Assembly: GCA_001695595.3 (NCBI GenBank)
Contig: MBPM02000088.1
Span: forward strand, 124,001 to 188,000
Reading direction: 5' to 3'
DNA: 64,000 nucleotides
Origin: Plasmopara viticola
Lineage: Eukaryota; Oomycota; Peronosporomycetes; Peronosporales; Peronosporaceae
Both the position numbers and the translations under genes were made by a program. Below, one piece after another: positions 1 through 11,200 of this stretch. The stretch's first letter is position 1; each line of letters begins with the position of its first letter. The notes under the pieces were generated by a model, which did not search any database, was not told the DNA's origin, and worked only from the letters and a program-made list of their open reading frames with translations.

Positions 1-149
1 ACACTTTGCTCCGCTTCCGCAAGAAAATTTGGTCGCTGTCGCTTGACACTCGCCTCGTCCTCATCGTCATCGCTGGCACTTGAATTTATGTTGCGTTTCC
101 TAATGGGATCGGCAACTTTGTCAATCGAATGGTTTTCTAAACGTGACAT
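1..149 (-). CDS. N-terminal fragment of an acidic, probably nuclear protein; runs off the left edge
   Basis: The minus strand from an ATG at 149 stays open to the window edge for 49 codons. The peptide begins MSRLENHSIDKVADPIRKR and continues with an Asp/Glu-rich run (SASDDDEDEASVKRQRP) followed by NFLAEAEQS. Acidic serine stretches next to a KRQRP-type basic cluster are typical of nuclear chromatin or RNA-processing factors, but the family cannot be named from this fragment. The start was chosen because it is the first ATG after a stop-rich region and because composition changes sharply there. It is divergent from the WBP2-like gene, with 292 bp between the two start codons. A plus-strand open frame over the same bases is probably a shadow. 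Confidence 0.6.
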   Translation of the reverse strand, partial: MSRLENHSIDKVADPIRKRNINSSASDDDEDEASVKRQRPNFLAEAEQS

Positions 150-441
150 AACAAGTGAAAAGGTGCCAAAACGTTGCGCAACTACTCGTTCGCTTACGCT
201 TGGACAGCACGACGTCACCGGTAAAGTTGCGGCAGTGGATCGTTAATGAACCCGCTGTAAACTCAAACTGGACGCCCGTTAGATTCGACAGAAGATCTAC
301 CGCTACACCTTCGTACGAAAGGAATGGCATTCTGCCTAAGATAAGCCTTTCAAAACTGGCGGCAGTATCAAGGCGAACTTAAGCGAATGCTGCGTCTTAA
401 GTTCGCATTAGGAGCTGTCCTTATGTTGCGCTAATCAAGAG
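150..441. promoter_or_regulatory. Short divergent intergenic region, putative bidirectional promoter
   Basis: These 292 bp separate the start codons of the minus-strand acidic protein gene and the plus-strand WBP2-like gene. An inverted repeat lies near 375-405 (CGAACTTAAG and CTTAAGTTCG, about 10 bp arms), which could be a regulatory palindrome or chance. No exact oomycete initiator (YCATTYY) could be placed with confidence, so promoter function is inferred only from the head-to-head layout. Confidence 0.4.
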
Positions 442-1213
442 ATGAGTATCAACGTGCAGCTCCACAATGGAGCAGTGCCGTATCTCGTGTCTCCATACGA
501 GAACTTTTTCTTTCTAATCCATCACGTCAAACTCAACGTCGAGAGCGGCAAGTACGTGCATCTAAAGCTACGTGACAAGTTGTTAGCTGATAATACTTGT
601 TTCCTAGTGGGTATCCGGGAGAAGGTGGCTGTTTCTTTAGTAACGAAGGACACTGCTATGTTTCGCAGTATCGCCTCGTCTTTGTGTCAAATGCAGCTCG
701 GAACAATGCTGTCTACCAGTCAATTTCGTTGCCATTCTACGGCATTCGCGACTGGACATTTGACGTGAGCCTTTTCGGTAGACTTGTGGCTTACTTTGAT
801 GATTTTTGGGGGATGATACTGACGTTTATTTCAAGGTAAAAAGTACTGGAGAGGTCACGTCAATCGTATTCCTGGTGGTGGATTAGTTGGAATTGGAAGA
901 TTTACAATGGAGTTTTTGGTAAGTACTAGTCGATTGAGATTGCTATTGCACTGATTGCATAGTATGCTTGCAATGTTCCTAGAGCCATGGCTTTGACGAA
1001 TTTCGCAACCACGTGCTTCCGTTGTTGGAGAATTCAAGATCGCTGCATCAACAATTTCGTGACTCGACGAACCCATCGGTGCTGTTGGTACCAGGGAGGG
1101 TGGAAGGACATAATGATAGCGATACACGCCGCCTCGCATACTTCTCCGCAGATAATCCCATGACCCTATTTATTGTCAGCGAAGCGAATCAACGATGTTC
1201 CGAACAGGCTTAG
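442..1213 (+). CDS. WBP2/GRAM-domain-like protein, four exons
   Basis: Exons 442-551, 608-777, 836-918 and 983-1213 join in frame to a 197-residue protein. Introns are 56, 58 and 64 nt, all GT-AG (phases 2, 1, 0). The start MSINVQLHNGAVPYLVSPYE, the strand pair YRLVFVSNAARNN and QSISLPFYGIRDW, then FDVSLFG followed across a splice by GKKYWRGHVNRIPGGGLVG and FTMEFLSHGFDEF, follow the order of WW-domain-binding protein 2 family members, whose N-terminal half is a GRAM/PH-like fold. Residues 1 to about 125 form that domain. The C-terminal 70 residues lack the PPxY motifs that animal WBP2 uses to bind WW domains, so partner binding may differ. WBP2 relatives act as adaptors or co-activators; the role here is unknown. 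The gene is convergent with the microtubule-protein gene downstream. Confidence 0.8.
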
Positions 1214-1523
1214 ACACATAATCAAATCTACATTCAAGGCTTTTTACAAACTAATATAGAGTGAAACCCCGCGTTTGGCTTGTTAAAAGCGCGCACGATG
1301 CACCACTTATGACACAGAATGTGGCGCCAATAACAGACAACTACAACTCGAGACCATTGTATCGGCCTTTAATAATGTCACCACAAACACTTTCAAACAC
1401 ATACACTTGTCGAAAAGAAATTCATTGCTAGACTATGCTTCAAAACGTAAATACCAACGACCTCTGCTAAGCAGGTCGCCTTGCTCAAATTATTGACTTT
1501 ATGCGATGAAAGTCAAAATAGTT
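1214..1523. other. Intergenic region between two convergent genes
   Basis: About 310 bp between the stop codons of the WBP2-like gene and the HN1/SPIRAL1-like gene. It must hold the 3' untranslated regions of both. No open frame, repeat or clear polyadenylation signal stood out. Confidence 0.5.
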
Positions 1524-2470
1524 TCATCCTAATGACCACTGGCATTGCCCTCCCGGTGGCTGTCTGCGACCCGAAGCAGTTGACGACGCCATTGGGAGGA
1601 CACCACTCGAAATATATGTTTCACCTTCTGAATAGCCCACTCCATCCTTTGAAGTCATCGATTGGTGCGGGTAAGATTGATGATTTGAGCGCGTAGTGCT
1701 GAAGCTGCTTCGAGTACTCCTGGCTGTGTCTAGGCGCTGATTGTCGGTCTTAAAAGTCGACAATTGTGGTTGATGCTGCTGTTGCTGAGCGTGCTGGTGC
1801 ATAAGCTTTGAAAGCGGCGACGTCGGATTCATGTTGTTTTCGTACACTCCTCGAGATTGTTCATTGTTTGAGCTAAAAGAAGAAGTAGATCTGTTCTTGT
1901 TGCTGTTTCTGCGCATCAACCATAATCGTCGCTTCTTTTCCCAAATTTGGTCCCGTTTAGAAGACGTAAGGGGAGGTTGAGAATTCCAGGACTTTGAACT
2001 GGAACTGGACCGAATCCTTGAACGAGAATTCGGCGTCGTAGATGGAGGGCGAGCTTGGTAAAAGTCATTGTTGTCGTTATTGAATGATTGATGCTGGTAC
2101 TGCTGTTGTTGATCCAATGATTGATGTGATGGAGCGTGACGATTGTCTTGATTAGGCTCAGGTTGCACTGTCGAGTAACACGCAAAGTCGCCCATTTTAC
2201 CATTATTGCTACTGCTTATATTAGTTGTCGAAGAAGCGTATTGACCAGTATTGCTCGAAGAAGAGTATGCACGCTCAATTTTGTCTCCTCTCGGTTCTGC
2301 AATACCAAGACCACCAAAACCTATGATAGATAGAATTATGTTAGCGATACTCAATGAAAGTGATTTTGCCAGTTCCCACCGAAGTGAAGACTGGAGACAC
2401 CGCCGGGGGGGGCATGAAGACGAGTGGAGCTACGTTTAATGATCAGATCTGCGGAAGTGAGAGTTGACAT
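1524..2470 (-). CDS. HN1/Jupiter-SPIRAL1-type microtubule-associated protein, two exons
   Basis: Exon 1 (2470-2380) and exon 2 (2320-1524) join across a 59-nt phase-1 GT-AG intron with a CTAAC branch-like site, giving 295 residues. The long frame seen alone begins inside the intron; joining restores an ATG (MSTLTSADLIIKRSS). The N-terminus carries RLHAPPGGVSSLHFGG and the last residues are GRRQPPGGQCQWSLG. A PPGG followed by an aromatic/Leu-Gly at the two ends is the signature of the small microtubule-associated proteins HN1/Jupiter (animals) and SPIRAL1 (plants). The middle is low-complexity: Ser/Asn runs, QQQQ tracts at about residues 90-95 and 205-210, and a basic helix KRDQIWEKKRRLWLMRR that may contact tubulin. 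Function in microtubule dynamics is inferred from the motif pair. No signal peptide or membrane segment is seen. Confidence 0.7.
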
Positions 2471-5400
2471 GGAGCCTAGTAAAAGATAAGGCGATGAAAC
2501 GTTAGGCGACTGCGGGTCCTTTTTCACTTTTATTCAAGAAGCTATATAATAATAGTCGAGAAACTGCAATCGTTGCCACACATTAATCTACTGCATCATG
2601 AGTAGCCTCTTCGACTAAACTAAAGATCCGCAGTCCGCGCGACGAAACCTTTGAGACCACACGGCAGGATCGTATAACTAATAGACATCTAACAATGGTT
2701 CGATCAATGAGCATATGCCAGTTTTCGTCATCTCGGGTCAAAGAGTTTAAGAATCTTATAGACTTAATTGCGCATTGCAATCGTCTTACAAGGCAGGTTG
2801 TCAAATGGAGCTTTGGAAAGGCGACTAGCTCCTGCTATTGCAGTAGCATGTTTCATAATCCCATTGCCACTAGAAGCCTCCTATCTTTTGATAATAACGC
2901 TATGAAGCTTTATAATCTCAAAACTCAAACATATACGTGGCAAAAACCCACGAAGTTAATATACTGGTGTATGCCAAAGTTACTACCATCAAGAAAAAAA
3001 CTCGTGCTTTTAATAAAGTATGTCCTGAATCCAGGGGTGAATATTCGAATGTAGACTTACATGCTAACACTTCGTGATGTAGAGCACGCTACCGAGCACG
3101 TTGTTTGTACAGCTAATCCGCAAATTGTGACTCGTTAGCTTCAACAGCTTGACCTCCATCTCGGTTTTCTCTTGAAAGTACAGAGCGACAAAAACAATGC
3201 TGCAACTGTCCGAGAAACAATTGCTTGAACTACTCAAAGCCCTGTGCGATTTTTCAGGCGCTACAACAAACTCTCGACTTGTTGAATCTCTTTTTCACTA
3301 GAATCGTCTTCTTCATTTAGTCGGTCTTCAAGATACTTAGATCAAAAGTACTGGCAATCACAAAGTTTAGCTTGTGCTCCGACGTTAGTTTAATTACGTT
3401 AAACGTTTCATGCTTGATCTCGTTCAGCGCCTTCGTAGTGGCGGTAGAGCACGTATCGATATTTCTTAACGTGTAGTGTCAATGATTGCTAAGGGAGCAC
3501 CGCGACCTTGTGCTGATGCTATTTGACCACGATCAAATTCGCACAAAACAAAGACGCGGGCTAAGAAGTAAAACGCGCTCGGGTTGTTCATGATGCAGCT
3601 GAAGTGAAAGTATCTATGATAGATAGGTAGGTAATTGTCTTAGGATCCAGTGCACTGAAGTCGGTAAGCATGTTCTTGGAGCGCTTGGCGCTTTCAGCTG
3701 CGTGATCTTTGAACGCAGACGCTTGAAGCCTTTCCAGCCTTAAAAACGACGGCACTCAAAGTGACACGGTGGTCCTGATTATAGACGATTTTGTATCGTT
3801 GCTAATGAAGCGATGGAGCTACTGCAATATGCCGAAGGCGATGCCTCACCCGCTGCGAAGTGATGTTTCGACAAGGATCTGTTGTCGTACAAATCCGGAT
3901 GCACGATGTTTTTAATCTCGCGGACTTAAAGACAACCCTCGTAAGGCTATGCGTAGATGCCATCTCCACATCTACGCATAGCCTTGCCCTAATTCTTCAA
4001 TAATAAGTGCACAAATAGCTAAGATTTAATCAATGCAAAAATCGCTGGGGACACGATGCTAACACATTTACTCGCTTCGTAATCGTCAAACTCGTACGAA
4101 TTGACTGTGATTTTTTGTTAATTGAGTCTTCAAACCATTGAAATGCGCAAACATCGGAAGCTTCTGGATGCAGATTTAACAGATTAGAGCGCAAAAAAAT
4201 GGCTGGGCAATAGAAGCATATGCATCTCTTCCAGCTGCACTTATTCTGAGTGGATTTGTGAAGGCAAATCTTGTCGCTAAGATTTTAATCAACACGTACG
4301 CTGAACCGAAATAGTAATTGTTCATGAAGTATGGTTGTGCGCACGTCAAGGACCCCTGCTGTAGTTGTTTAATGTCGTGTTGACCGATCACACAAAAAAT
4401 ACATTTGTGGACGATGCAAGTTTTAGTGCGTTGGGGTTGTACAATCCGAGTACAGCACAACTTCAGCGATGAAGTTTTTCAAGGAAGAATCTTTTACAAT
4501 AGTCGATTTTGTTTATAAATGGTCGACTAGATTGAGACTTGCAACTTGGTCATCAACTTGCGCGTTCCTGGTGCAAAGCAAAGGGCAGGTTCATCTTAAC
4601 AATCACACTTGCCATATAATGTGTGTCAGAGTGCAGCGCCGTGCTGACATCGCTCAAAGATCAAAGATAGACAGAATGTGATACTGGGTGTGGTCAACCA
4701 TTGTGTAATGTACAATATCATCAAATGAACGGCCTACTAGTTCCACTCTAATCTAGCCGACTCAAGTACGCAGATACTCGCAGCCAGTGCATTCGAGTTA
4801 AAAATATCATGAGGTACGTCACAAAAACAATAATACTGCCTGTGATTGAGAAAGGAATGCTAATGATATTGACGATTACATAATGAATACAGCAATGCAA
4901 CACATTTACGCTATCGATTTTGCTTACTCTACTATCATCTCTTCTTTCAAAGCGTCGAGGAAAGCGTCGAGGGTGTGATGAGGCCACACAGTCCATTAGA
5001 CAGAAGAGACGATAAAATTTTTTTTTTTACAATTTTCGGCTCTTGGCCATGCTTATTAGCTGCTCGATGTTCTTGGGCTTAAATGAGCAACACGCTTGCG
5101 AGACTGTGCATAGCATACCGTTTTCTCGCGAGCAATCAGTATTCTCACTGCACACCTCACGCACTTTGTGCCCCTTTATCGATCGAACGCTTTGTGTAAC
5201 CTGGTACACCAAAGGCTTATTGAGCACTGAGCTGAGTTTTACCAAAAGCTGAACTCTCTGCTCTTACTCAGCAAAAAGCTTCAGCGATCTATATGCGACC
5301 ATCGCTACGCGTTCGTTTGCCGTCCACTACCCTTGTGCTTCTGCAATGGTCACCAATGCTTTTGAGATGAGCTATGCTTGAACTCCTGGTCTAGCGGTGG

Positions 5401-6129
5401 GAAGAATGGCACGCCAAGCACTATGAATTAAGACGTCTACGATGCCAAGACAATCTTGCCGACGTAGATTCTTACATTTCCGTAAGCTCCTGAAGTAAGA
5501 ATACGCCCTTCACTTCACAAGATACTAAACTTATTCCTGGTGGCGACGCTGCGCGAGAATGCGCCTCAAATGGTAGTGGAGGGACGACGTCGTAGTATCA
5601 TGAGGTGCACTGAGCACCCTTCTTTACATTTCACCGTCTCTGTGGCTCGATTTGACCCGGGATCGTATTGTACCTTGGTATGATACCCATAGCATCCAAA
5701 AGTTAAGGCAGCTAAGAAAAGGCCAATCGAATGGACGACCAAATACACTTCAAAAGTGACTGTGCTGCCAATCCTTACGCAAAAGCTCTGTGTGATAGCT
5801 GGGTGGACCAAACAAATCACCCTCCAAAAAGGCTTGTAATGAGGGGTGTACAAGCTACTCCCAGAAATTTGTCGGATCGCTATCAACCTTCTGCGCTAGA
5901 CACAGCTTAGTGAGTTCCTAAAGCTAAAATTACATGGATTCAATTGCAACCAACGTCTATCTAACGAAGCTCGAAAGTTAGGAAATCGTAGCGATGATTA
6001 CCTCGAGTGGCTTTGATAAGGCATGCGCTGGATGCCTTAAGCTCAGATAGTCCAGGGGTCGTCCATTTAGATCTCGAGCCTCGAGCTCGTGGTCCTACAA
6101 GTCGCCTGACTCGCTTCCCTTGAGACCAC
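2471..6129. other. Gene-poor region with degenerate coding traces
   Basis: About 3.7 kb with only short open frames and frequent stops in all frames. A minus-strand stretch around 3,350-3,250 reads KYLEDRLNEEDDSSEKEIQ before stops, suggesting a decayed coding sequence of unknown origin. The frame at 2,695-3,054 (plus, 119 codons) has no recognisable motif. A perfect 17-bp inverted repeat lies at 3,943-3,985. I see no intact gene. Confidence 0.5.
3943..3985. repeat. Perfect 17-bp inverted repeat (hairpin)
   Basis: Arms at 3943-3959 (AAGGCTATGCGTAGATG) and 3969-3985 are exact reverse complements with a 9-nt spacer. No gene of my list adjoins it. It could be a terminator-like hairpin, a relic of a replication slip, or the centre of a small fold-back element. 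Confidence 0.85.
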
Positions 6130-8210
6130 TCAATGTTAAAGATCTACTTCTAGCTTCGTTGTTAAGCCGTTCTGCCTGCGTATAACTCGATGCGAACGCC
6201 TTCGCGTTCCCCTGGAATGGATCATGAAGTAGCATAAGAAATTCAAACTTAGAACACTAAGTGTCATTTTTTGGAAAGCTATGCATCCCCGTTTGGCTAT
6301 CACCTCAAATGGTCCGACCACGAGCGTAATTTGGTCAAGAGATAGAAGTAAGTGCAGCTTAAAGTGCAATTTTTGTCTTTGAATGAACACGAACGTCTGA
6401 ATTAGACGTTTCAACTTGCTCGCACTTGTCTTTAGACCGCTTTTTTAGAAGTACAGTCTTCGACCTGCTTCTGCATGGCAGGATGGCTAAAAAGCAGAAG
6501 TTAACTTATCTTTCAGCGGGTCTAAAGCTACTGTCAACGGATCGCAAAAGTAAGCGAGTCCATTTACGTGAAACAACGTGTGGTCTGCTTAGGTATGAGC
6601 TGCAGCGTTTAATGTATATGCTACGAGTGAGATCATATTGCTTTGTTGCCTTGACGTGTCCGCGCATACAATGCGCAGCAAGTCTTTGACGATATCGCCA
6701 CTCGCTTTGTTTGCAATCGCTCTGGGGATGGTTTACTGACTATTTGTCGACTGGCGGAGCACAAAAAGCATTTTTTTGGTTTGCAAATAGCGCAATGCCA
6801 CAAGCAAGCTTGTTGGTGCGGTAGTATCTTGCGATTAAATAATCTCCTGGCAAGCTTTGCACGTGCGCACATACGTGCAGACCCAGCTGTACAGCTTAGG
6901 AATCAGGGTACCAGTGATTGCTGCCTACCAAGCCATTCGCCTTTTCTCGACCGTCGCGATTGTCATGAAGGATATCTTTAGTGTTGGGAGGATGCAACAA
7001 ATTTATCACTTAACGTTGGGAAGCACTACAATGCTTTAATTCAACAGCCCATTGAAAGTCAATGTAGCCCCGCGCCCAAAAATTTCTTGTCTAAACCTTT
7101 CCAAAATCGCTCCCTAGAGCAATTATTAGAGCTGTGCGCAGCTCATCGCGTGCATATGCGCCACAAATCAAAATCCATACTGATGAGGTCACAAATTTGG
7201 CGTAAGCTAGTCTATATTCTGGGGATTCCTACAACGCAACAACCAAAGCGTTTTGTTTGCCTGGCTTCCACCTCACCTCGGAGTTACATTCCACAAAAAT
7301 GAGAGTTTACTCATTGAAAGGTGAGGCAACTATGTTGCAGTGCGTAGTAAGGCACAATCAATCCGGGTCATTAGTTCTGCAGAGCCTAGCAGATAAGCCA
7401 TAATCTTGGGGATACCCTTTTTCATCGACTGAATCCTCTATTCTGGTAGCTCTGAACTGTTGAAATCCAAATGCGACCACTCGTATTTATATCTGCCTGC
7501 AGCAGTGCAGCACCAACGGCAAATCTGACGCGTCACGGACGGGCACAAAATAGCCGTTCTAAGCCTGTCAAGTTCAAGATCGGTCCCAGTAATAGACTCC
7601 CTTGGCTTTTTCGATCAGTATTGGCTCTCTTAAACCATTTTTGTGTTCTCCTACGATATATCGAATGGTGGGCTGACCGAGTTGCGTTGTTCTCTCTGTA
7701 CTTGTGTAAATAAGTAATCAGACCAAGCCACTTCCGCAGTTTAATCAAACTCAATGAAAGTAGCCAATTCACATTTTCAATGGAACCAACCTAAAGGCTA
7801 CGCTTTTTGTAACGGGATTGCTTCATGTTTAAACTGTAGCATTACCTTGGCTATGCTTACGGCTTCGCACGTCTTTTCAAACTCTGTCATGAAGCTCAAG
7901 TAGAGCAGCCAAGGACAAAATAATGGCTTTGTTCAACTAACTGGTGTATATTCCTGTGGCGATACTGCTAAAAAGATAGTACAATTACAAATGCTCTGCT
8001 GCAAAGCGGGTGGCACACAAACCCTTTAACCTTCAGCAGACCCAGGATTAAAGGCGTTCTAGCCGAGCCCAAACAGAGCGAGGTCATAGGTCCAAGACTA
8101 TATAGCGTTCGACATTGAGTTCGAGAAACCTTACACCTTAAATCACCGGTGTTTTTGTCACGAAACAAGTGATAATACTGATACACTAATGTGCTCGTAA
8201 AGCCTACGCA
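6130..8210 (-). mobile_element. Degenerate Ty3/Gypsy retrotransposon pol relic (RT, RNase H, integrase, chromodomain-like end)
   Basis: On the minus strand, with stops and frameshifts, fragments occur in correct pol order. LRKWLGLITYLHKYRENNA near 7,745-7,690 matches the Gypsy RT connection motif (LRKFLGLANYLHKY). ECNSEVRWKPGKQNALVVAL near 7,290-7,230 matches the RNase H end (VEYKPGKQNVLADALS). LNAAAHT, then DHTLFHVNGL, near 6,620-6,560 matches the integrase end (FALNNAVHASTGHTPFFVNG). GPFEVIAKRG near 6,320-6,285 matches the post-integrase GPF..VAKKG motif. The family assignment is from known Gypsy motifs. The element cannot be autonomous. LTRs were not found, so boundaries are approximate; RT sequence upstream of 7,800 is only weakly recognisable. 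Confidence 0.75.
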
Positions 8211-11200
8211 CATAGCTGACCCTTCTAAGAAATGCAGCGTAAAATGTCAGTGCCCGATGCTCCTTAGTACATCATCATTTTCTGCACGCCCCAACAACCA
8301 GCAAGTCAGACTATAACGCACAATGTGAGTATAGAGCTCGTATCTTGTCAGAAAAAAGCCGTAAAGACCTCATATTTCTTCGTGAGGCTTGACGAAGCTC
8401 AGTGTTTTTAATCAGGCCGACCCCCGTCTACTGGAAGCTGTCGCTTTTCTCATGCTGTCTAAGGTTCAAGTCAGCGTTAATTGACACTTCCACAAGCCCT
8501 CTAAAGGAGGTCGAGTACCTCTGTATTGGCCGCATCCGTGCGCAATCAGTCTGTAGGAGCGGTGACTGCTATCTTTTCTGAGAAAGTGATGTTGACCATC
8601 ATAGTTAGTAGAATCTATAACGCTTCAACAGATTCTACTTACTCTATGTTTACAAGAGGCCGTAGCCGTACATGGTACACATCACATGACGCTTGAGCTC
8701 ACCTTAGTCCGAAAACGCCGCTAAATTTGAGGTAGTACACGTAATAGCTCTTTCGTGTGATTTCCCAAATAGCTGAAGGAGGACAATGTCCCTTTCTGTT
8801 GCTTCCCCGCAACAATGCGTATATTATAGCCAATTTGACCTCAACGACCTCGCAGGGATATCATTACTGAGAGCACTTAGCTCATCATGGGTAGCTTTGG
8901 TTTTACAGAAATTCTGCCTTAGGCATCGGGGCCATCGACGCTGATGCCTCTATTATCATCTATTAAGGATGACCTAGCAGAGCGTTCTCGTACCTTGAGC
9001 ACGTCTCCAGACGTGCACTGACGTCGTCAATTCCATAGCAAGCGCACACTGCGCCTTTTGAGGCCAAGCAAAACCCTGTCAGCTTGTAATTACTATCTTT
9101 GATAGCCCAGAGGAAAATAGGCATACTACTTCATCCTTCCAAAAGATTGATCTAAATAATCCAGGCATAGTCTTATTACAGGCTGCCGTAGCAATTTAAA
9201 TAGATAGAGCGTGAGTGCAAGTCTGCGATCTTCTTTGAACACATAGAGCCGATACAAGTCGCAAGTTGCTATTTTCTTAACTTAAAAAAACGGTAATAAT
9301 CTTGATGCCAAATCATACAATTCTTTCACTTTCAAACTGAAAATGGGTTGATTATAAGCTTATTGGCGGATCTGATTGTGGGGAAATAGTCAAAACTTAC
9401 TTACTAGCATAGATAAATTTATTTGCCATGCGGTCATTGGAACATGTACGAATTTTGTGTTAGCTCCTCGGTAATTATCCTGATTAATGTTCGACAAGAA
9501 CACGACTCACGTCACTCCATTTCGCGGTACCGCCTACTGGTGTTGCACAGACAGGAGTTGTGTAAGCTTTATTTACCCCAAAGAAGACACTTGACTTGCT
9601 ACTGCAAGATAAGCAGACATCTTCCATACAAGACATCTTTCAAGAAATACGAACTAGCGTTAATATTGTTAGGGTGCCTGTCGTGCAACAGCAATTACAA
9701 TTATGTTACGGCTGATTTAAACAGATACCCGTTTTAGAACACAAACCCTCGGCATTACGTAACGGCCCTCTACGTTTCTTTCGAACAATACTTTGATTAT
9801 AACCAATAAGAATGGAATGAAAATACTAATCATTCTTCGATTTACCATGGGGGATGTTATAAATTAATCTTGAATTTTAATCCGGTCCGGTCATAATCAT
9901 GACCTAACGCGCAGGCGAAGCAGGTTGCCAGTCCTTTAATGATGGCCGAGTCGAGCCCAGAAATATTTTTTGGCTTCCATGGGTTCCTTTGCACCAAAAT
10001 TGGTCGTTTTGCTTGAGCTTACGCCAACAAAAATGGTTGCGCTTGCAACAAAGGCCGCGCTAGCCAGGAAACCTTGCCTTCACCAAAGCTGTGCTTGTGT
10101 GGGCTCAGAAATGTAAAAATCGAGTACTTTTGTAATCAGGTTGCTCATGTGTACTAGTTTTGCTTACTCGATGGTTCGTAGTTATCTCCGCTTTTGGGAA
10201 ATAAACAACGTGAGGAGCGCCGCAGGTGTTACGGTGATTACTCGCCCGAACCTTGATCCATCACGACTGAAATGCTGCGTACGTGACAGTGATATCAAAG
10301 TGACTATATCGCTCGACAGTAAGCAGTTAGACCGTCTAAAGCCTGCTATGTTTATGCGGAAGGTCTCGAGTGTAAGAAGAAAAGTCCACGACAATTTTTA
10401 GAAGCCAGTGTTCGACCTAGCTGATGAAGTCTTTACTTTTGGCAATAGAAAAAAGGGAGCACGACCGTTCTGTATATAGTGTTAAGTCTTTATCTCGTGA
10501 GAAATCCACTCACCCGGTGGGAAGCGAGAACTGCTTTTGGCACCGACTAGAACTCGTATCTGCATTCCACGTCACAAAGTTCACTTTTCGCATGGAGTGT
10601 ACAAAAAAACTTAAATAAGGAAAGTTACTAATTCAGCGCAATCTTACGGCTGCTGTACGCACTTATATTGCCCCACACCAGACAATGCTCAAGAACGTTA
10701 CTCGGTGTCAGAAAAAATTAATGACAAGTACGGTCTCGGAAAACACTCGAAAAACATTGTTGCAACCATGAATCGATCACCTATAATAGGATGAGCCTCT
10801 AGGCGAGAACCGACCTGATTTGGATCGGGAACTTTACGTGGTGAGCTAAGTGTACAAAGTTCTGCTTTGGGAGATTGGAGACAACTCGCCTTAGACAAGT
10901 TTCGAGTCAAGTAAAAGGCTGGAGACGTGTACTCCGAGCGTGGTCATGAGCTACTGCTGTCATACCTTGACGCGCGATCAAATGACCATGGCTTACGTAC
11001 GAAGCGCCTCGTTTCGTAAAACTGGTTGAATGTTGCCTTTTTAATAAAGTGGAATCTGACGTCAGGAAGGAGAAGATGTGCTGTTTCTTTCTCTACCATA
11101 CCTCAAAAGCATTTGTGCTTTGATGAGCTAAGCCACTCCCTTTACATAGAAAAGACTAAAGTTTTCGGAGCCCACACGCGCTTGTCTTCGTCGCGGGATG

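Noticed and set aside
5566..5886. 106-codon minus frame with a hydrophobic stretch
   Set aside because: No family motif and surrounded by stop-rich sequence; a chance frame or transposon debris cannot be distinguished.
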